A stretch of DNA of 64,000 nt from Adiantum capillus-veneris (Eukaryota > Streptophyta > Polypodiopsida > Polypodiales > Pteridaceae). Shown piece after piece: positions 36,160-46,159 of the stretch (position 1 is its first letter; each line of letters starts with the position of its first letter). The notes under the pieces were generated by a model. That model was not told the DNA's origin. It was given only the letters and a program-made list of their open reading frames with translations, and ran no database searches. Both the position numbers and the translations under genes were made by a program. The DNA is taken from assembly GCA_014529385.2 (NCBI GenBank), contig CM043966.1, positions 39,800,037-39,864,036 of the forward strand. The letters run 5' to 3'.

Positions 36160-39100
36160 ATGGCTGACAATAATCAAGAGAGTAGAATGAACATTGATAG
36201 CTTTGATTTTGCACATGAAGGTGCTAATGATGATGCTCCCATGTTTGTGAATTATCTTGTGACTAGGTTGCAACAAGCTATTGGCAACCCTACCTTGCAA
36301 GCCGAAGTTACTCAACAACTTCGTGCCTATGGAATTTCCCTTCCTCTCCAAGAGGAGAGAGAGCTTAGGAAGCCTCTTGAAGAGACCCCCAAAAGAAGAC
36401 TCTCTCCCATTCGAGAGGAGGAATCCAAAGAGAAAGAAAGCAATGAAAGTCTAAGTTCTTCTGAAGATGTGGCTCCACGAAGAAGGCGGTCTAGCCGATC
36501 GCCTACTCCTCCCAAGAGGAAAAGAGCAACCCATAGTCCTTCTCTTCATCACTCTCAAAGGCAAGAGAGGAAACAAAGGAAGAAAAGGGCTAGGAAGAGG
36601 TCACCCTCTTCTCCTTCTTCTTCACCTTCCTTCTCTTCCGATGAAAGTTATGGCTATTCTCCTAGAGAATACAAGAGGGGAGGGCATCGCAAATCATTTC
36701 CTGCATGGCGAAGGTCACAAAAGCTAAAGAAGTTCAAGGAGGGAGGAAAGAGTATCTCTTTTCTCACCTACAATGGCACCTTTGGTGCTACCGACAAAGT
36801 GTTGGCCTTCATCCAGCAATTTGATGCGGCCTTTGGGGACGAGGGCTTCACAGAGTCCTCCAAGCTACGCCATGTAGCTATGCACTTCCAAAAATCAGCT
36901 CGTCAATGGTGGGCTAGCCTTTGTGGCAATGGAGAAGCCCCAAAGACATGGAAAACTCTACGAGTTTCCATCATGAAGCAATTTCTTCCAAGCGATACTA
37001 AAGATAAAGTTCTTACCGAATGGCGCGGCTTGAAGCTCCTCTCTCATGAGTCTATCAACAAGTATGTAGATAAGTTTTGGGATTTACATCTCAAAGCTAC
37101 TGTCTTTCAAAAGATAGACTTTGCCGAGCAAAGACAGCAATTCTGTGCGGGATTACCTGAAGAGATGGCCGAATATATCAACTCTCAACGGCCCGGTACT
37201 ATTACCGAAGTAATCCACCACACCATGAATGCTTCATGCATCAATTTCCATCAAGGGGCTAGACGTAATGTCAAGCCCATGGAAAACAAAGATAAAAATG
37301 ATGCAAAGGGGAAATCCAATGCTCAAAATAATTCCCAAGGCACTTCCAACAACAACAACAACAATCGGTCCAAGGAGAAGGGAGTTTACAAAGGTAAAAA
37401 CAAACTCTCTCCTGAAGATCTTGAAGCTTTTCGCAAGGACCATAAGTGCTTCAAGTGTGGGGAGCAAGGACATGGCTATCGTTCTTGCCCCAAGAAGCAT
37501 ACTCGCAATGAGACTCCTAGGGCTTCCACCATCGAAGCTCCAAAAGAGGATGCTCATTGCAAAGGATCATCACTCTCCTATGCTTGGGGAAAGGTACGAG
37601 AGCATGATGCCTTCATCTTGTTTGACCCTGGCTCTACTCTCAACTTCATATCAATAGAGTTGGGCACCAAGTTGGGCATTCAAGCTTTTGAGATGGGAGA
37701 TATAGTAACAGCTGATGCAGCTTTCAAGGGACAACAAGCCTCCGTTACTCCCTTGATTGGGAAGTTGAGGCTTCATGTCCAAAGCTATGTCGACAAAGAA
37801 TACTTCTTCATCTCTCCCCTCCAACATCAGGATGTTATCCTAGGGGCACCATGGTTTGATCGCATGGCTGCCAACATGAAGTTTCTTGAAAGGAGAATTT
37901 ACTTCACCTACAGGGGAAAGAACATGTATGTAGATGCTAGTGAGCGTGGTCGCACTATTCCACTTGTAAATCCTCTTTCTTTTGATAAATCAATGAAGAG
38001 CTCAGTTTCTGCGTACATGATTTATGTCAAAGAGTCTCTAAAAGCTAATAATGTTTCATCAAATGAAAATGATAGGAATCAAGAAGAGTTAGACTTGTCT
38101 ACTTTTCTAAAAGGATTCCAAGATGTGTTCATCGATGATATCCCTATGGACCTACCTCCAAAACGAGGGGATGATGACCATCGTATTGAGCTCCTTCCAG
38201 GAAGCTCACCGCCTAACAAACCTCCTTATCGAGTCTCACAAGCTCAACAAGAGGAGATCATGAGGCAAGTACAAGAGCTGGTAGACAAAGGGATGGTGAG
38301 GCCTAGTTCCTCTCCCTTTTGTTCTCCAGTCCTTTTAGTGCAAAAGAAAGATGGTACATACCGTATGTGTGTGGACTATCGAGCACTAAACCATATCACT
38401 ATTAAAAACAGATTTCCCGTACCTCGGGTAGAAGATCTGTTTGATAAGCTACAAGGCTCTACCTACTTCAGTAGGATTGACCTTAAGAGTGGCTATCATC
38501 AAATAAGGATAGTGGATGAGGATATCTTAAAGACCGCGTTTCGCACAACATTTGGTCTTTATGAATATCTAGTCATGCCTTTTGGCTTGACTAATGCACC
38601 AGCTACGTTCAATCGTTTGATGGAGAAACTTTTTAGACCATATCGAAAATTCACTGGAGTGTTCTTCGATGATATCATCATCTACTCCAAGTCTTTGGAG
38701 GAACATAAGCAACATCTCCAAGTGATTTTTCAAGCCTTGAGGGAGAACAAACTTTTTCTCAACCAAAAGAAAAGTGAATTCTTCCTTCAAGAGATTCAAT
38801 ATCTAGGCCATATTATCTCTCACGATGGTATTCGTATGGATCCATCAAAGTTAGAGGTAATAAAATCATGGCCTAACCCAAGGAATCTACATGAGCTAAG
38901 AAGCTTTATTGGTATGTGTGCATACTATAGACGCTTCATAGCAAAATTCTCTCAAGTGGCAGGACCACTACACGACTTAACCAAGAAGAACGTTAAGTTT
39001 GTATGGACTGCTAAGGAGCAAAATGCTTTTGAAAAACTCAAAGAGAAGCTTACTTCCCAACCAGTCCTCGTGCTTCCGGATCTCTCAAAGCCCTTTGAGG

Positions 39101-40941
39101 TCCAATGTGATGCTTGTGGTGATTGCCTTGGAGCGGTTTTGCTTCAAGAAGGGCATGCCATAGCATATGAGAGCCGAAGGCTCAATGGTGATGAACGAGT
39201 CTTGGGCATTTATGAAAAAGAGCTTTTAGCTGTTCTACATGCCCTAGACACATGGAAGCACTACCTATTGGGGACTCCATTTATCCTACGAACCGACCAC
39301 CAAAGTCTCAAGTATTTCATGACGCAAACCAAGCTTTCTGACAAACAAATGAGGTGGGCAAATTTTCTTTCGCAATTTAATTTTCATATTGCTCACATAG
39401 CTGGTAAGCACAATCAAGTTGCCGATGCACTTTCACGACGACCAAAAGTTAATGCGGTGTCTATAGCTACTCACAATGATCTATCCTCTATGATAGATGA
39501 GTATGCTACTAACCCTGACTTTAGAGACATAATGTCAGCCCTTGCTTTGGGGAAGAAAGAGGAACCATTCACCTTGCAGGATGGTTATCTTCTTCACGGC
39601 AATAGGCTATGTGTTACCCATTCCCTTCGTGAGAAGGTTATGTATGAATCCCATGCTCCTCCATATGCAGGGCATAGAGGTATTCAACCTACTCTCCGAG
39701 GAGTAGAGACGTATTTCTATTGGCCTACCATGAAAGTGGACATACAAGAGTATGTTTCAAAATGTGTAGTATGCCAAAAGACCAAGTATGATAGAGGGAA
39801 GCAACCTGGATTACTCCAGCCATTGCCTATTCCAAATTCACCATGGGAGAGTATATCCATGGATTTCATCTTTGGATTACCCAAGTCTATCCATGGGAAT
39901 ACAGGAATATGGACAATAGTCGACAGGTTTAGCAAGCAAGCACATTTTATTCCTGTCAAAAAGACTATTAAGGCACATCAAATGGCAACTCTCTTCATAT
40001 CTCAGATTTTCAAACACCATGGATTACCCACATCCATCGTGTCAGATAGAGATCCTAGAATGACCAGTAATTTCTGGAAAGGTCTCTTTGAAAATCTAGG
40101 AACAAGATTGAATTTCTCTTCGGCCTATCACCCACAAACGGATGGCCAAAGTGAGATAGCCAATCTTACGATACTCGATCTACTCAAGACTTATGTTACC
40201 GAAGTATATCAACGCTCACAATGGGAAAAGTATTTACCGCTAGTAGAGTATGCCTACAATAATATTGTACATACTTCTACGGGCAAAGCACCTTTCAAGA
40301 TCATAGAAGGAAGACCTAAAAGTCCCTTGCTACTGAAAGTACATGGGAAAATCTTCGCCGCCGATGAGTATAGCCGTGACCTACAAGAATCTTTTCAAAA
40401 GATTAGGGAGGCTATAGCCATCTCTCAACAAAGGCAAAAAGCTGCTGCTGATAAGCACAGAAGAGCCTTAATGTTCAAAGAAAATGATTGGGTCTTACTC
40501 AAGTTTCCTAAGGCTCGATTAAGGCAAACGACGGGCAAAAATCCTACGGGCCATCAAAAGTATTATGCTAAACTAGCAAAAAGATACTATGGTCCTTTCC
40601 AAATCTTGAAGCCTATCAATGAGACGGCTTATCAACTCAAGTTGCCCAACCATTGGCTTATACACAATGCCTTTCATGTAAGCTTACTTAAGCCCTACAA
40701 AGGAGAGCCACCAATTGAACCAATTATTGAAGACCCTCCCGAAGTTGAAGACCAAGAAGAGGTGCTACAACCCGAAGCTATCCTTCGGCATGAAGACAAG
40801 GTACTACGACATGGTAAGATTATCCGACGGTATCTTATTAAGTTCAAAAATTATCCTTTTGAAGATGCTAAATGGATGCAAGGAGTACAACTTAAGGATA
40901 GTATGAACCTTGTCAATGCTTACAATGCTACATTAGAGTAA
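36160..40941 (+). CDS. gag-pol: Chromovirus Gag-Pol polyprotein, 1593 aa, open
   Basis: One uninterrupted frame. An Arg/Ser-rich N-terminal region (to about 190) is followed by the Gag core (about 195-370), a zinc knuckle 'CFKCGEQGHGYRSC' (about 430-443), a protease with 'LFDPGSTLNFIS' (catalytic Asp 489; D-P-G in place of D-S-G), an RT with 'RMCVDYRALN' and 'FFDDIIIYS' (Asp 837/838), an RNase H with 'QCDACGDCLGA' (Asp 984), and an integrase with a zinc site from about 1165 and the triad D1235, D1296, E1332 (35 residues between the last two). The C-terminal end, about 1538-1590 ('PEAILRH', 'YLIKFKNYPFEDAKW'), is chromodomain-like and may steer integration to heterochromatin. All motifs and near-identical LTRs suggest it was active recently. 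The start is the first ATG after the leader and is followed by an unbroken frame. Confidence 0.97.
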   Translation: MADNNQESRMNIDSFDFAHEGANDDAPMFVNYLVTRLQQAIGNPTLQAEVTQQLRAYGISLPLQEERELRKPLEETPKRRLSPIREEESKEKESNESLSSSEDVAPRRRRSSRSPTPPKRKRATHSPSLHHSQRQERKQRKKRARKRSPSSPSSSPSFSSDESYGYSPREYKRGGHRKSFPAWRRSQKLKKFKEGGKSISFLTYNGTFGATDKVLAFIQQFDAAFGDEGFTESSKLRHVAMHFQKSARQWWASLCGNGEAPKTWKTLRVSIMKQFLPSDTKDKVLTEWRGLKLLSHESINKYVDKFWDLHLKATVFQKIDFAEQRQQFCAGLPEEMAEYINSQRPGTITEVIHHTMNASCINFHQGARRNVKPMENKDKNDAKGKSNAQNNSQGTSNNNNNNRSKEKGVYKGKNKLSPEDLEAFRKDHKCFKCGEQGHGYRSCPKKHTRNETPRASTIEAPKEDAHCKGSSLSYAWGKVREHDAFILFDPGSTLNFISIELGTKLGIQAFEMGDIVTADAAFKGQQASVTPLIGKLRLHVQSYVDKEYFFISPLQHQDVILGAPWFDRMAANMKFLERRIYFTYRGKNMYVDASERGRTIPLVNPLSFDKSMKSSVSAYMIYVKESLKANNVSSNENDRNQEELDLSTFLKGFQDVFIDDIPMDLPPKRGDDDHRIELLPGSSPPNKPPYRVSQAQQEEIMRQVQELVDKGMVRPSSSPFCSPVLLVQKKDGTYRMCVDYRALNHITIKNRFPVPRVEDLFDKLQGSTYFSRIDLKSGYHQIRIVDEDILKTAFRTTFGLYEYLVMPFGLTNAPATFNRLMEKLFRPYRKFTGVFFDDIIIYSKSLEEHKQHLQVIFQALRENKLFLNQKKSEFFLQEIQYLGHIISHDGIRMDPSKLEVIKSWPNPRNLHELRSFIGMCAYYRRFIAKFSQVAGPLHDLTKKNVKFVWTAKEQNAFEKLKEKLTSQPVLVLPDLSKPFEVQCDACGDCLGAVLLQEGHAIAYESRRLNGDERVLGIYEKELLAVLHALDTWKHYLLGTPFILRTDHQSLKYFMTQTKLSDKQMRWANFLSQFNFHIAHIAGKHNQVADALSRRPKVNAVSIATHNDLSSMIDEYATNPDFRDIMSALALGKKEEPFTLQDGYLLHGNRLCVTHSLREKVMYESHAPPYAGHRGIQPTLRGVETYFYWPTMKVDIQEYVSKCVVCQKTKYDRGKQPGLLQPLPIPNSPWESISMDFIFGLPKSIHGNTGIWTIVDRFSKQAHFIPVKKTIKAHQMATLFISQIFKHHGLPTSIVSDRDPRMTSNFWKGLFENLGTRLNFSSAYHPQTDGQSEIANLTILDLLKTYVTEVYQRSQWEKYLPLVEYAYNNIVHTSTGKAPFKIIEGRPKSPLLLKVHGKIFAADEYSRDLQESFQKIREAIAISQQRQKAAADKHRRALMFKENDWVLLKFPKARLRQTTGKNPTGHQKYYAKLAKRYYGPFQILKPINETAYQLKLPNHWLIHNAFHVSLLKPYKGEPPIEPIIEDPPEVEDQEEVLQPEAILRHEDKVLRHGKIIRRYLIKFKNYPFEDAKWMQGVQLKDSMNLVNAYNATLE

Positions 40942-41301
40942 GCAAATGTACAAATTTCTTTTAAATAACTCATGTTTTTGTCTTATATGACTAGTCCTCT
41001 TTTTAATTGTGCACAAAATTTAACTAGTATGCATGCTTAGAATCATGTTTGTGATGACGACGTCTCTCAAACACCAAGTAGAATTTGTCACTCTACTTTG
41101 GGAGAATAAAATGGACTAAAGAGCAGACATACTTGCGGCATCTATGTCTCCCAAGCACCAAATGGATTAGTCATCCATCTTGGAAAGATGTCATAGGGTA
41201 AAAAGGGATCCTTTACCCGCTAAGTACGATTGACTAATGACTAAGACTTTATCTTTTCTACCTCATAGTCAAGGACGACTATGATTTCAAGAGAGAGGTA
41301 A
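40942..41301 (+). other. 3' untranslated region and polypurine tract of the chromovirus
   Basis: 360 bp after the stop codon, with no long open frame. The last bases, aagagagaggtaa (41289-41301), are a purine tract that abuts the 3' LTR and would prime plus-strand synthesis. Confidence 0.8.
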
Positions 41302-42927
41302 TGTCATAAAATCTAATATCTAACTAACCCAAATGATTTTCTCATATTAAATTGATCACTTAATGTGGGAGAATAAACGGGAACAAGTGTTAAGATATAG
41401 GTATGTGCTTATAGATCTATCTCAACACGGGGCCAATGGTAAAGGGGCCCAAAAGGGAGATGGTCTATCAAAGAGCAAGGCTAACCAATGGATCATAAGA
41501 CCTTAGGGTTAGCTTCATTGAAGACCTCCAATAAATGTGTGTAAAAGTCCTTTGACCTTAAGTAAGCTAGGGCTGAGCTTGAGGTGGGAACCCGGCCCAA
41601 GCTCGAGATGCTTGTCATGCTTGAGGTGCTTGTCATGATTGAGGTGTTTTTCATGCTTGAGGTGCTTGATTAAGATGCTTGAGGTGCTTGACTGGCTCCA
41701 TGCTTGAGGTGCTTGACTTGCTGCATGATTAAAGTACTTGAGGTGCCTTGAGAAGCTTGCCTGAGATGCTTGTGGGAACACCCCCTAGTTCAAGTGCTTT
41801 GTCATGCTTGGTGAGTAAGGTGCTTGATCACCTAAAATTCAAAAGCATTCCTACAAGAGGGGGGACGAGCCCTTTTCCTAGGGGCTAGAGAGAGAACACC
41901 CACTCACACACACAAGGGAAGCCCAACTTGAAGAGGCAGCAAGGACACATGTCAGGCCCCTACCCATGTTACCTTCATGTGTTGCTTGAAGCCTATTGGC
42001 TAGGCTTCAAAGGGGTCCAATGATAAATTACATGAATTATCTAATTGTTTTAGCATTTATCAAGTCCTCTCTCTCAAAGGGGAAAGGGGGACACTTGTCC
42101 CAAGGCTACCCATGTTGCTTGTAATGGCTCTTGCTTGTGATTGGCTAGGCCTGGAAGGGTCCAATGAGCTTCAGGCATGAGCTACAAGGGGGGGTCGACC
42201 CAAGCAAGCTAGGGGGGTGCCTAGGGGGTATACTCACCCACACACACTCACAAGCACTCTCATTGTGTGATATGCAAAGTGCAAGAGCTCCCTCTCCAAG
42301 CAAGTAGAGGTTGAGAGCCTACACCAACACTCTTGGTTATGGAGTGCAAATCCAACCAAGAGCCATGCTTCAATGCTTAAGCTTGCCATATCCTTCTTCT
42401 TCATTACTATGCTATTATGTATGCTAGCAACAAGAGTATGATAAGTGAGGAACTAATTCTTTCTCCTACGAAATGTTTCTTCTTCCTCTTCCCTACCCTC
42501 ATTCCCTGCTAGCTCTCTCCACCTTCGAAGGTGTTTGAGGTCTTGGGACTGAGGCTTGGGATAGTTAAAGCTTTCTTCAAGTTTATGTTATGTTTTTGGT
42601 GCATGAAGCCTTCCATCTTCATGGCATCACCTAGGTCACAAGGAACACAAAGACTGTATTGTAACAAGTCTCTCTTTATGGGAGAAGTCATATATACAAA
42701 TGCCTATTGGAGGGGGGACCGGCTCCACATAAATCCGGTCCTCAATTGTTGTCATGTTCTCTAAACTCTCTCTCTTGCAAAAGTATTGTCTATGCCAAGT
42801 TAACTAATTGCTATGATTATGTTGCTATCTTCAATTATGTCTACCCGCTATGCTCACAAAATCATTTCTTGAAAGTACTCTCATTAAATTCCGCTATTCT
42901 CAAATTGAATAGGCAAATTCCATTACA
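41302..42927 (+). repeat. 3' LTR of the chromovirus
   Basis: 1626 bp. Differences from the 5' LTR include single substitutions near 41491, 41607, 41638, 41838, 42336, 42427, 42526 and 42845, and a small change near 42690 (agaagtcatatat against agaaatcataat). It is followed by AAAT and then the Helitron. Confidence 0.96.
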
Positions 42928-43262
42928 AAATGACCATTCTTCATCGTCTTGCAATAATCCTCTAGCTATACATGCTTCCTTATATGTATCATAAATGTGA
43001 CCTTCACATATCTGCAAGTCTTCAAAAGATTTACATCCCTTGCAAGTACTGAGTAGCATTTGTAGGTAATAAACCTCACCAGCAGTTGGGACAATATTAT
43101 ACATTCTTCCAATAGAAACACCATTTGGTTGTGGACACCATGCCTTTTTACTTTTATTCCATACCCAACCAATTATAAAGTCAGTATATGTGAGGATATT
43201 TGCTTTTGGATAGTTTTGATTTGCAACAAACCATTCTGTCAAGGTAGTTTTTTAATTTTGCT
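42928..43262 (-). pseudogene. Helitron replicase, upstream part (part 1 of 2)
   Basis: On the minus strand from about 43241: 'LTEWFVANQNYPKANILTY', 'VWNKSKKAWCPQ', 'SIGRMYNIVPTAGEVYYLQM' and 'YKEACIARGLLQDDEEW'. This is the segment between the Rep domain and the helicase domain in plant Helitron replicases (R/T..FP..VW, SIGR.Y...P..GE.YYLR, F..AC.A.GLL.DD.EW). It ends exactly at the chromovirus and continues at 34119-32904. Upstream, a stop lies near 43252 and a copia-type LTR begins at 43273, so the Rep domain is not in this position. Confidence 0.88.
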
Positions 43263-43272
43263 CATTATCTAA

Positions 43273-43623
43273 TGTTAGGAATTGGATCGTGCTAGCTATG
43301 GTGGATGAAAGAGAAACATGGTGCAAGTGTGTGAGTGTGTGTAAGCAAGGTTATCACTCAAGTGAATTAGGTTCCAAGAAAGAATTAGCTTGGACTCATA
43401 AACACAATCTTGAGTATTGACTTAGCTTAGCACAAGCTCACCATAGACAAGCATGTAGTGCAAAATGAAGTTGTTGTTTATTCATTCAAGAAATGAGCTT
43501 TAAGTAGCTCTACAGCCTTGCTCCACAGTATGTGGGATAAATCCACTCTCTTCTCCTTGACTCACACCTTAGGACAAAGCTCCTTAATTAACTCACACCT
43601 TAGGACAAAGCTCACACTTTACA
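43273..43623 (-). mobile_element. 3' LTR of a copia-type element, 351 bp, minus strand
   Basis: Read on the minus strand, a purine tract (ctcaaggggaggat, 43637-43624) abuts TGTAAAGTGTGAG at 43623, and the LTR ends ...TTCCTAACA at 43273. TG...CA ends and the gag directly upstream support a 3' LTR. The matching 5' LTR was not found beyond 44800. It is inserted in the Helitron, about 30 bp upstream of its recognisable coding sequence. Confidence 0.8.
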
Positions 43624-43679
43624 ATCCTCCCCTTGAGGTTTGGACTAAGACAAGATACTGAAGATGCATAATCCACACA

Positions 43680-43830
43680 GGCTAACAAAATCCACATAGG
43701 ATGGTGATATCCACACATGAAAATAAAGTCCACAAAGGATGGTGATATCCACACAGGATGGTAAAATCCACAAAGGATGGTGATGTCCACACAGGATGAT
43801 AAGCTGGTATCCACACAGGCAAAAGTACTC
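43680..43830 (-). repeat. 19-bp minisatellite upstream of the copia LTR
   Basis: On the minus strand the unit tgtgtggatatcaccatcc and variants (tttgtggattttaccatcc, tatgtggattttgttagcc) repeat about eight times with a 19-bp period, between the gag stop codon and the purine tract. Confidence 0.88.
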
Positions 43831-43855
43831 CCCTACAAGTAGAGAGTCTGCATCT

Positions 43856-44794
43856 TCAAAATGGGTCTTCATAAAAGACAACGCTGCTCTCATCTTCATC
43901 CTTTTTGTCTTCTACTATATGAGTTGATCCTCTGTCAGGTCTCTTGCCTTCGTTGCTTCTGTTGTTGCTTGTATTGATGCTGCTTTCTCCACTGCTACTG
44001 CCTCCACTTGAGTAGCACTGAGAAGGAGGGTGTCCCTTCCAACCACATTTGTTGCAAGGTTTGTTTGTGTAGCAATCTTTCACTACGTGTCCCATTCTTC
44101 CACATTCATAACACTTTCTTCCATTTGTCGATGTTGATGGCAAATTCCTTCCCCTTGAAGATGTTGCAATAAAAAATCCTCTTGATGAGGTGAGTGAACC
44201 TATTTGCTTTCTTTCTTCTGCTTGGACTGAGTTGATGACATCTTGGAATGGTGGTGCTGGTTCTTTTTCTTCAAGAATTGTGACTAAGTGGTCATAAGAA
44301 GGTGGAAGTGCACTTAATAGTATGGCCACTTTGTCATCTTGTGGTACTTCAACCTGGATGTAAGTGAGCTGCGTGACAATGCTCTTAAGCCTATTCACTA
44401 GGCTAGCAATGTCCTCCCCTTCAATCATAGTAACTTTGTAAAGCTGTCTTTTAAGATTAACTTTCCTTCTTTTGGCCCTAGCTCCAAAATTACTTTCTAG
44501 GACATGCTAGGCTTCATGTGTATGCTTACATTCATCTATGAAATGCACATAGTTATCATGCAAAGAAATGATGATAACTCCCAATGCTTGTTCGTCTTTC
44601 GTCAAATTCTGTGCACTTGCTATGAGTGTAGATGCCCTAGTGTGCACTCCATCGGGTTTGGCTTGTTGCTCTAATGCAGTGCTAATGACAGACCACAAAC
44701 ATTTTTTCATAAGGTAACCTCTTAACTTCGTTTGCCAAGTGTGAAATCCCTCCCCATTGAATTTCTCTATTCCCTTGTCCCTCATTTGTGCCAA
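43856..44794 (-). pseudogene. gag: Copia-type Gag, minus strand, one nonsense codon, no Pol
   Basis: A single frame of about 313 codons, open but for one TAG at 44507-44509. The N-terminal part 'KFNGEGFHTWQTKLRGYL' is the classic start of a copia Gag, then 'LKSIVTQLTYIQVEVPQDDK' and 'ALPPSYDHLVTILE'. Two zinc knuckles stand side by side near 44110-44030: 'CYECGRMGHVVKDC' and 'CNKCGWKGHPPSQC'. It ends 'SSVVFYEDPF' and is followed by the minisatellite, purine tract and LTR, so protease, integrase and RT are absent. The TAG lies where TGG (Trp) is expected ('EA-stop-HVLESNF'). It looks like a gag-only non-autonomous derivative, or an internally deleted copy. Confidence 0.85.
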
Positions 44795-44917
44795 TAGTGG
44801 GGTCTTAGCTTAAGAGACTCTCCTACTCAGTGTCTGCCTCTTTACACGGTGCACAATTGATGATAGAAAAATTTATTGGCAAAATTTTGTGCTTGGTTGC
44901 AATAATTTTAAGGGTTC

Positions 44918-45028
<111 letters not shown>

Positions 45029-46159
45029 AAATTCCTTTGAACTTTGTGAAGATCCTCTTCACCGTCGGTGAAGCCCCTCTTCACAAAAGTCACCTTTGGT
45101 TGGGTTCTTTGATGCCTTGTAGGCTTTGAAAGCTTTAGGGTGCCTTGTTGCAGTTTGGTGGGAGCAAGCCCTTACACGGTTCTTGGAGGCTTTGAAGTCT
45201 CTTGGAGGTTTTCCTTGGAGCAGGTGCATAGGGTGGGAGCACCCCTTTGTGGGAAGATAGGAGCTCTTGAGGCTCGGATGCACTAAGGCAGGACTGCCCT
45301 CTTATTGAGATTTTGGGGGCTTGGCATAAGGTGACAAACCAGGCAGCCGCGGGAAGGGGGGCCCTGTAGGGGCAGACCCAAAATCCTTTTAGAAACGGCT
45401 TGAGCGCGCGTGGTGAACGGGCACACCGGACACACGGAATCAAGCCAGACAGGCTCCGAGCAGTCGAGCAGTCACTAACGGGTCAAGGGACGCCGGAAGG
45501 AGCATTCGACGCCTGTCAGTTTGTTCGGACCCGACAACGAACTTCAATAGCGCTTATCGCAATAGCTCACATCCGCCAGTGGGTGGCCGGGCAATGGGGA
45601 TGGGCCCTTTGCGTTTTAAAAAAAGTCAATCCTCCTAAAAATTGGAGGTTCCCACGACCTTTTTGGCAGGTTTGTTTCCTCAAGAAAAAAGAGGAAAAAT
45701 GAAATTCCTCTTTGGAATTAAATGCACCACACACACATACAAACACAGTAAGCAAAGCTAATGAGAGTTTTTTTGCAAAAAATCCAGAGGGTGTTCAAGA
45801 GGAAATTAATCAAGCTCTAGAATGTGCATATGAAGTGCGATTTGAGCATGGAAATAGTCGGTAGAGAGCTCTTGAGACAGGCTATGCACACACACCAATG
45901 GTGAATGCCAATTTCGCTAAAATGAGGAGCAGATTTTGAATGCAAAATGCAAGTTTCTAATGACAAATTAATGAAATCTTATGCTAATTAATCTTCCAAT
46001 AAGCCAGTGAGTAGTGGCTCAAGGACATGCTCACGCTAGCCAATGGAATACTAATTAGGCATGCGGTATGCAATAGAAGAGAAAATCAAATGGATTTATC
46101 TAATGATGATAGAGTAGTGATTGTACTAACACACAAATGCTTAACAATAATCCTAGCTA
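45029..46159. other. Unassigned, partly GC-rich stretch
   Basis: No gene recognised. 45340-45620 is markedly richer in G+C than its surroundings, with CG-rich words such as 'gagcgcgcgtgg' and 'gacgccggaagg'. The earlier part has repeated 'cttggagg' and 'gcttgagg' words. It may be LTR or leader sequence of another element, since a purine run (gggaaggggggcc) lies at 45351-45363, but no partner is visible. Confidence 0.3.

Larger units (their letters stand above)
34120..42927 (+). mobile_element. Intact Ty3/gypsy chromovirus, 8.8 kb, nested in a Helitron
   Basis: Full-length element: 5' LTR 34120-35744, primer-binding site at 35746, Gag-Pol 36160-40941, purine tract to 41301, 3' LTR 41302-42927. 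The LTRs are TGTCAT...TTACA and differ at only about a dozen positions by eye over 1.6 kb (under 1%), so insertion was recent. The flanks are AAAT on both sides (34116-34119 and 42928-42931), or AAAAT if the terminal A is shared. Gag-Pol is open throughout. It is inserted in the opposite direction into a Helitron replicase gene, whose frame matches across the site when the element and one target copy are left out. Confidence 0.97.
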
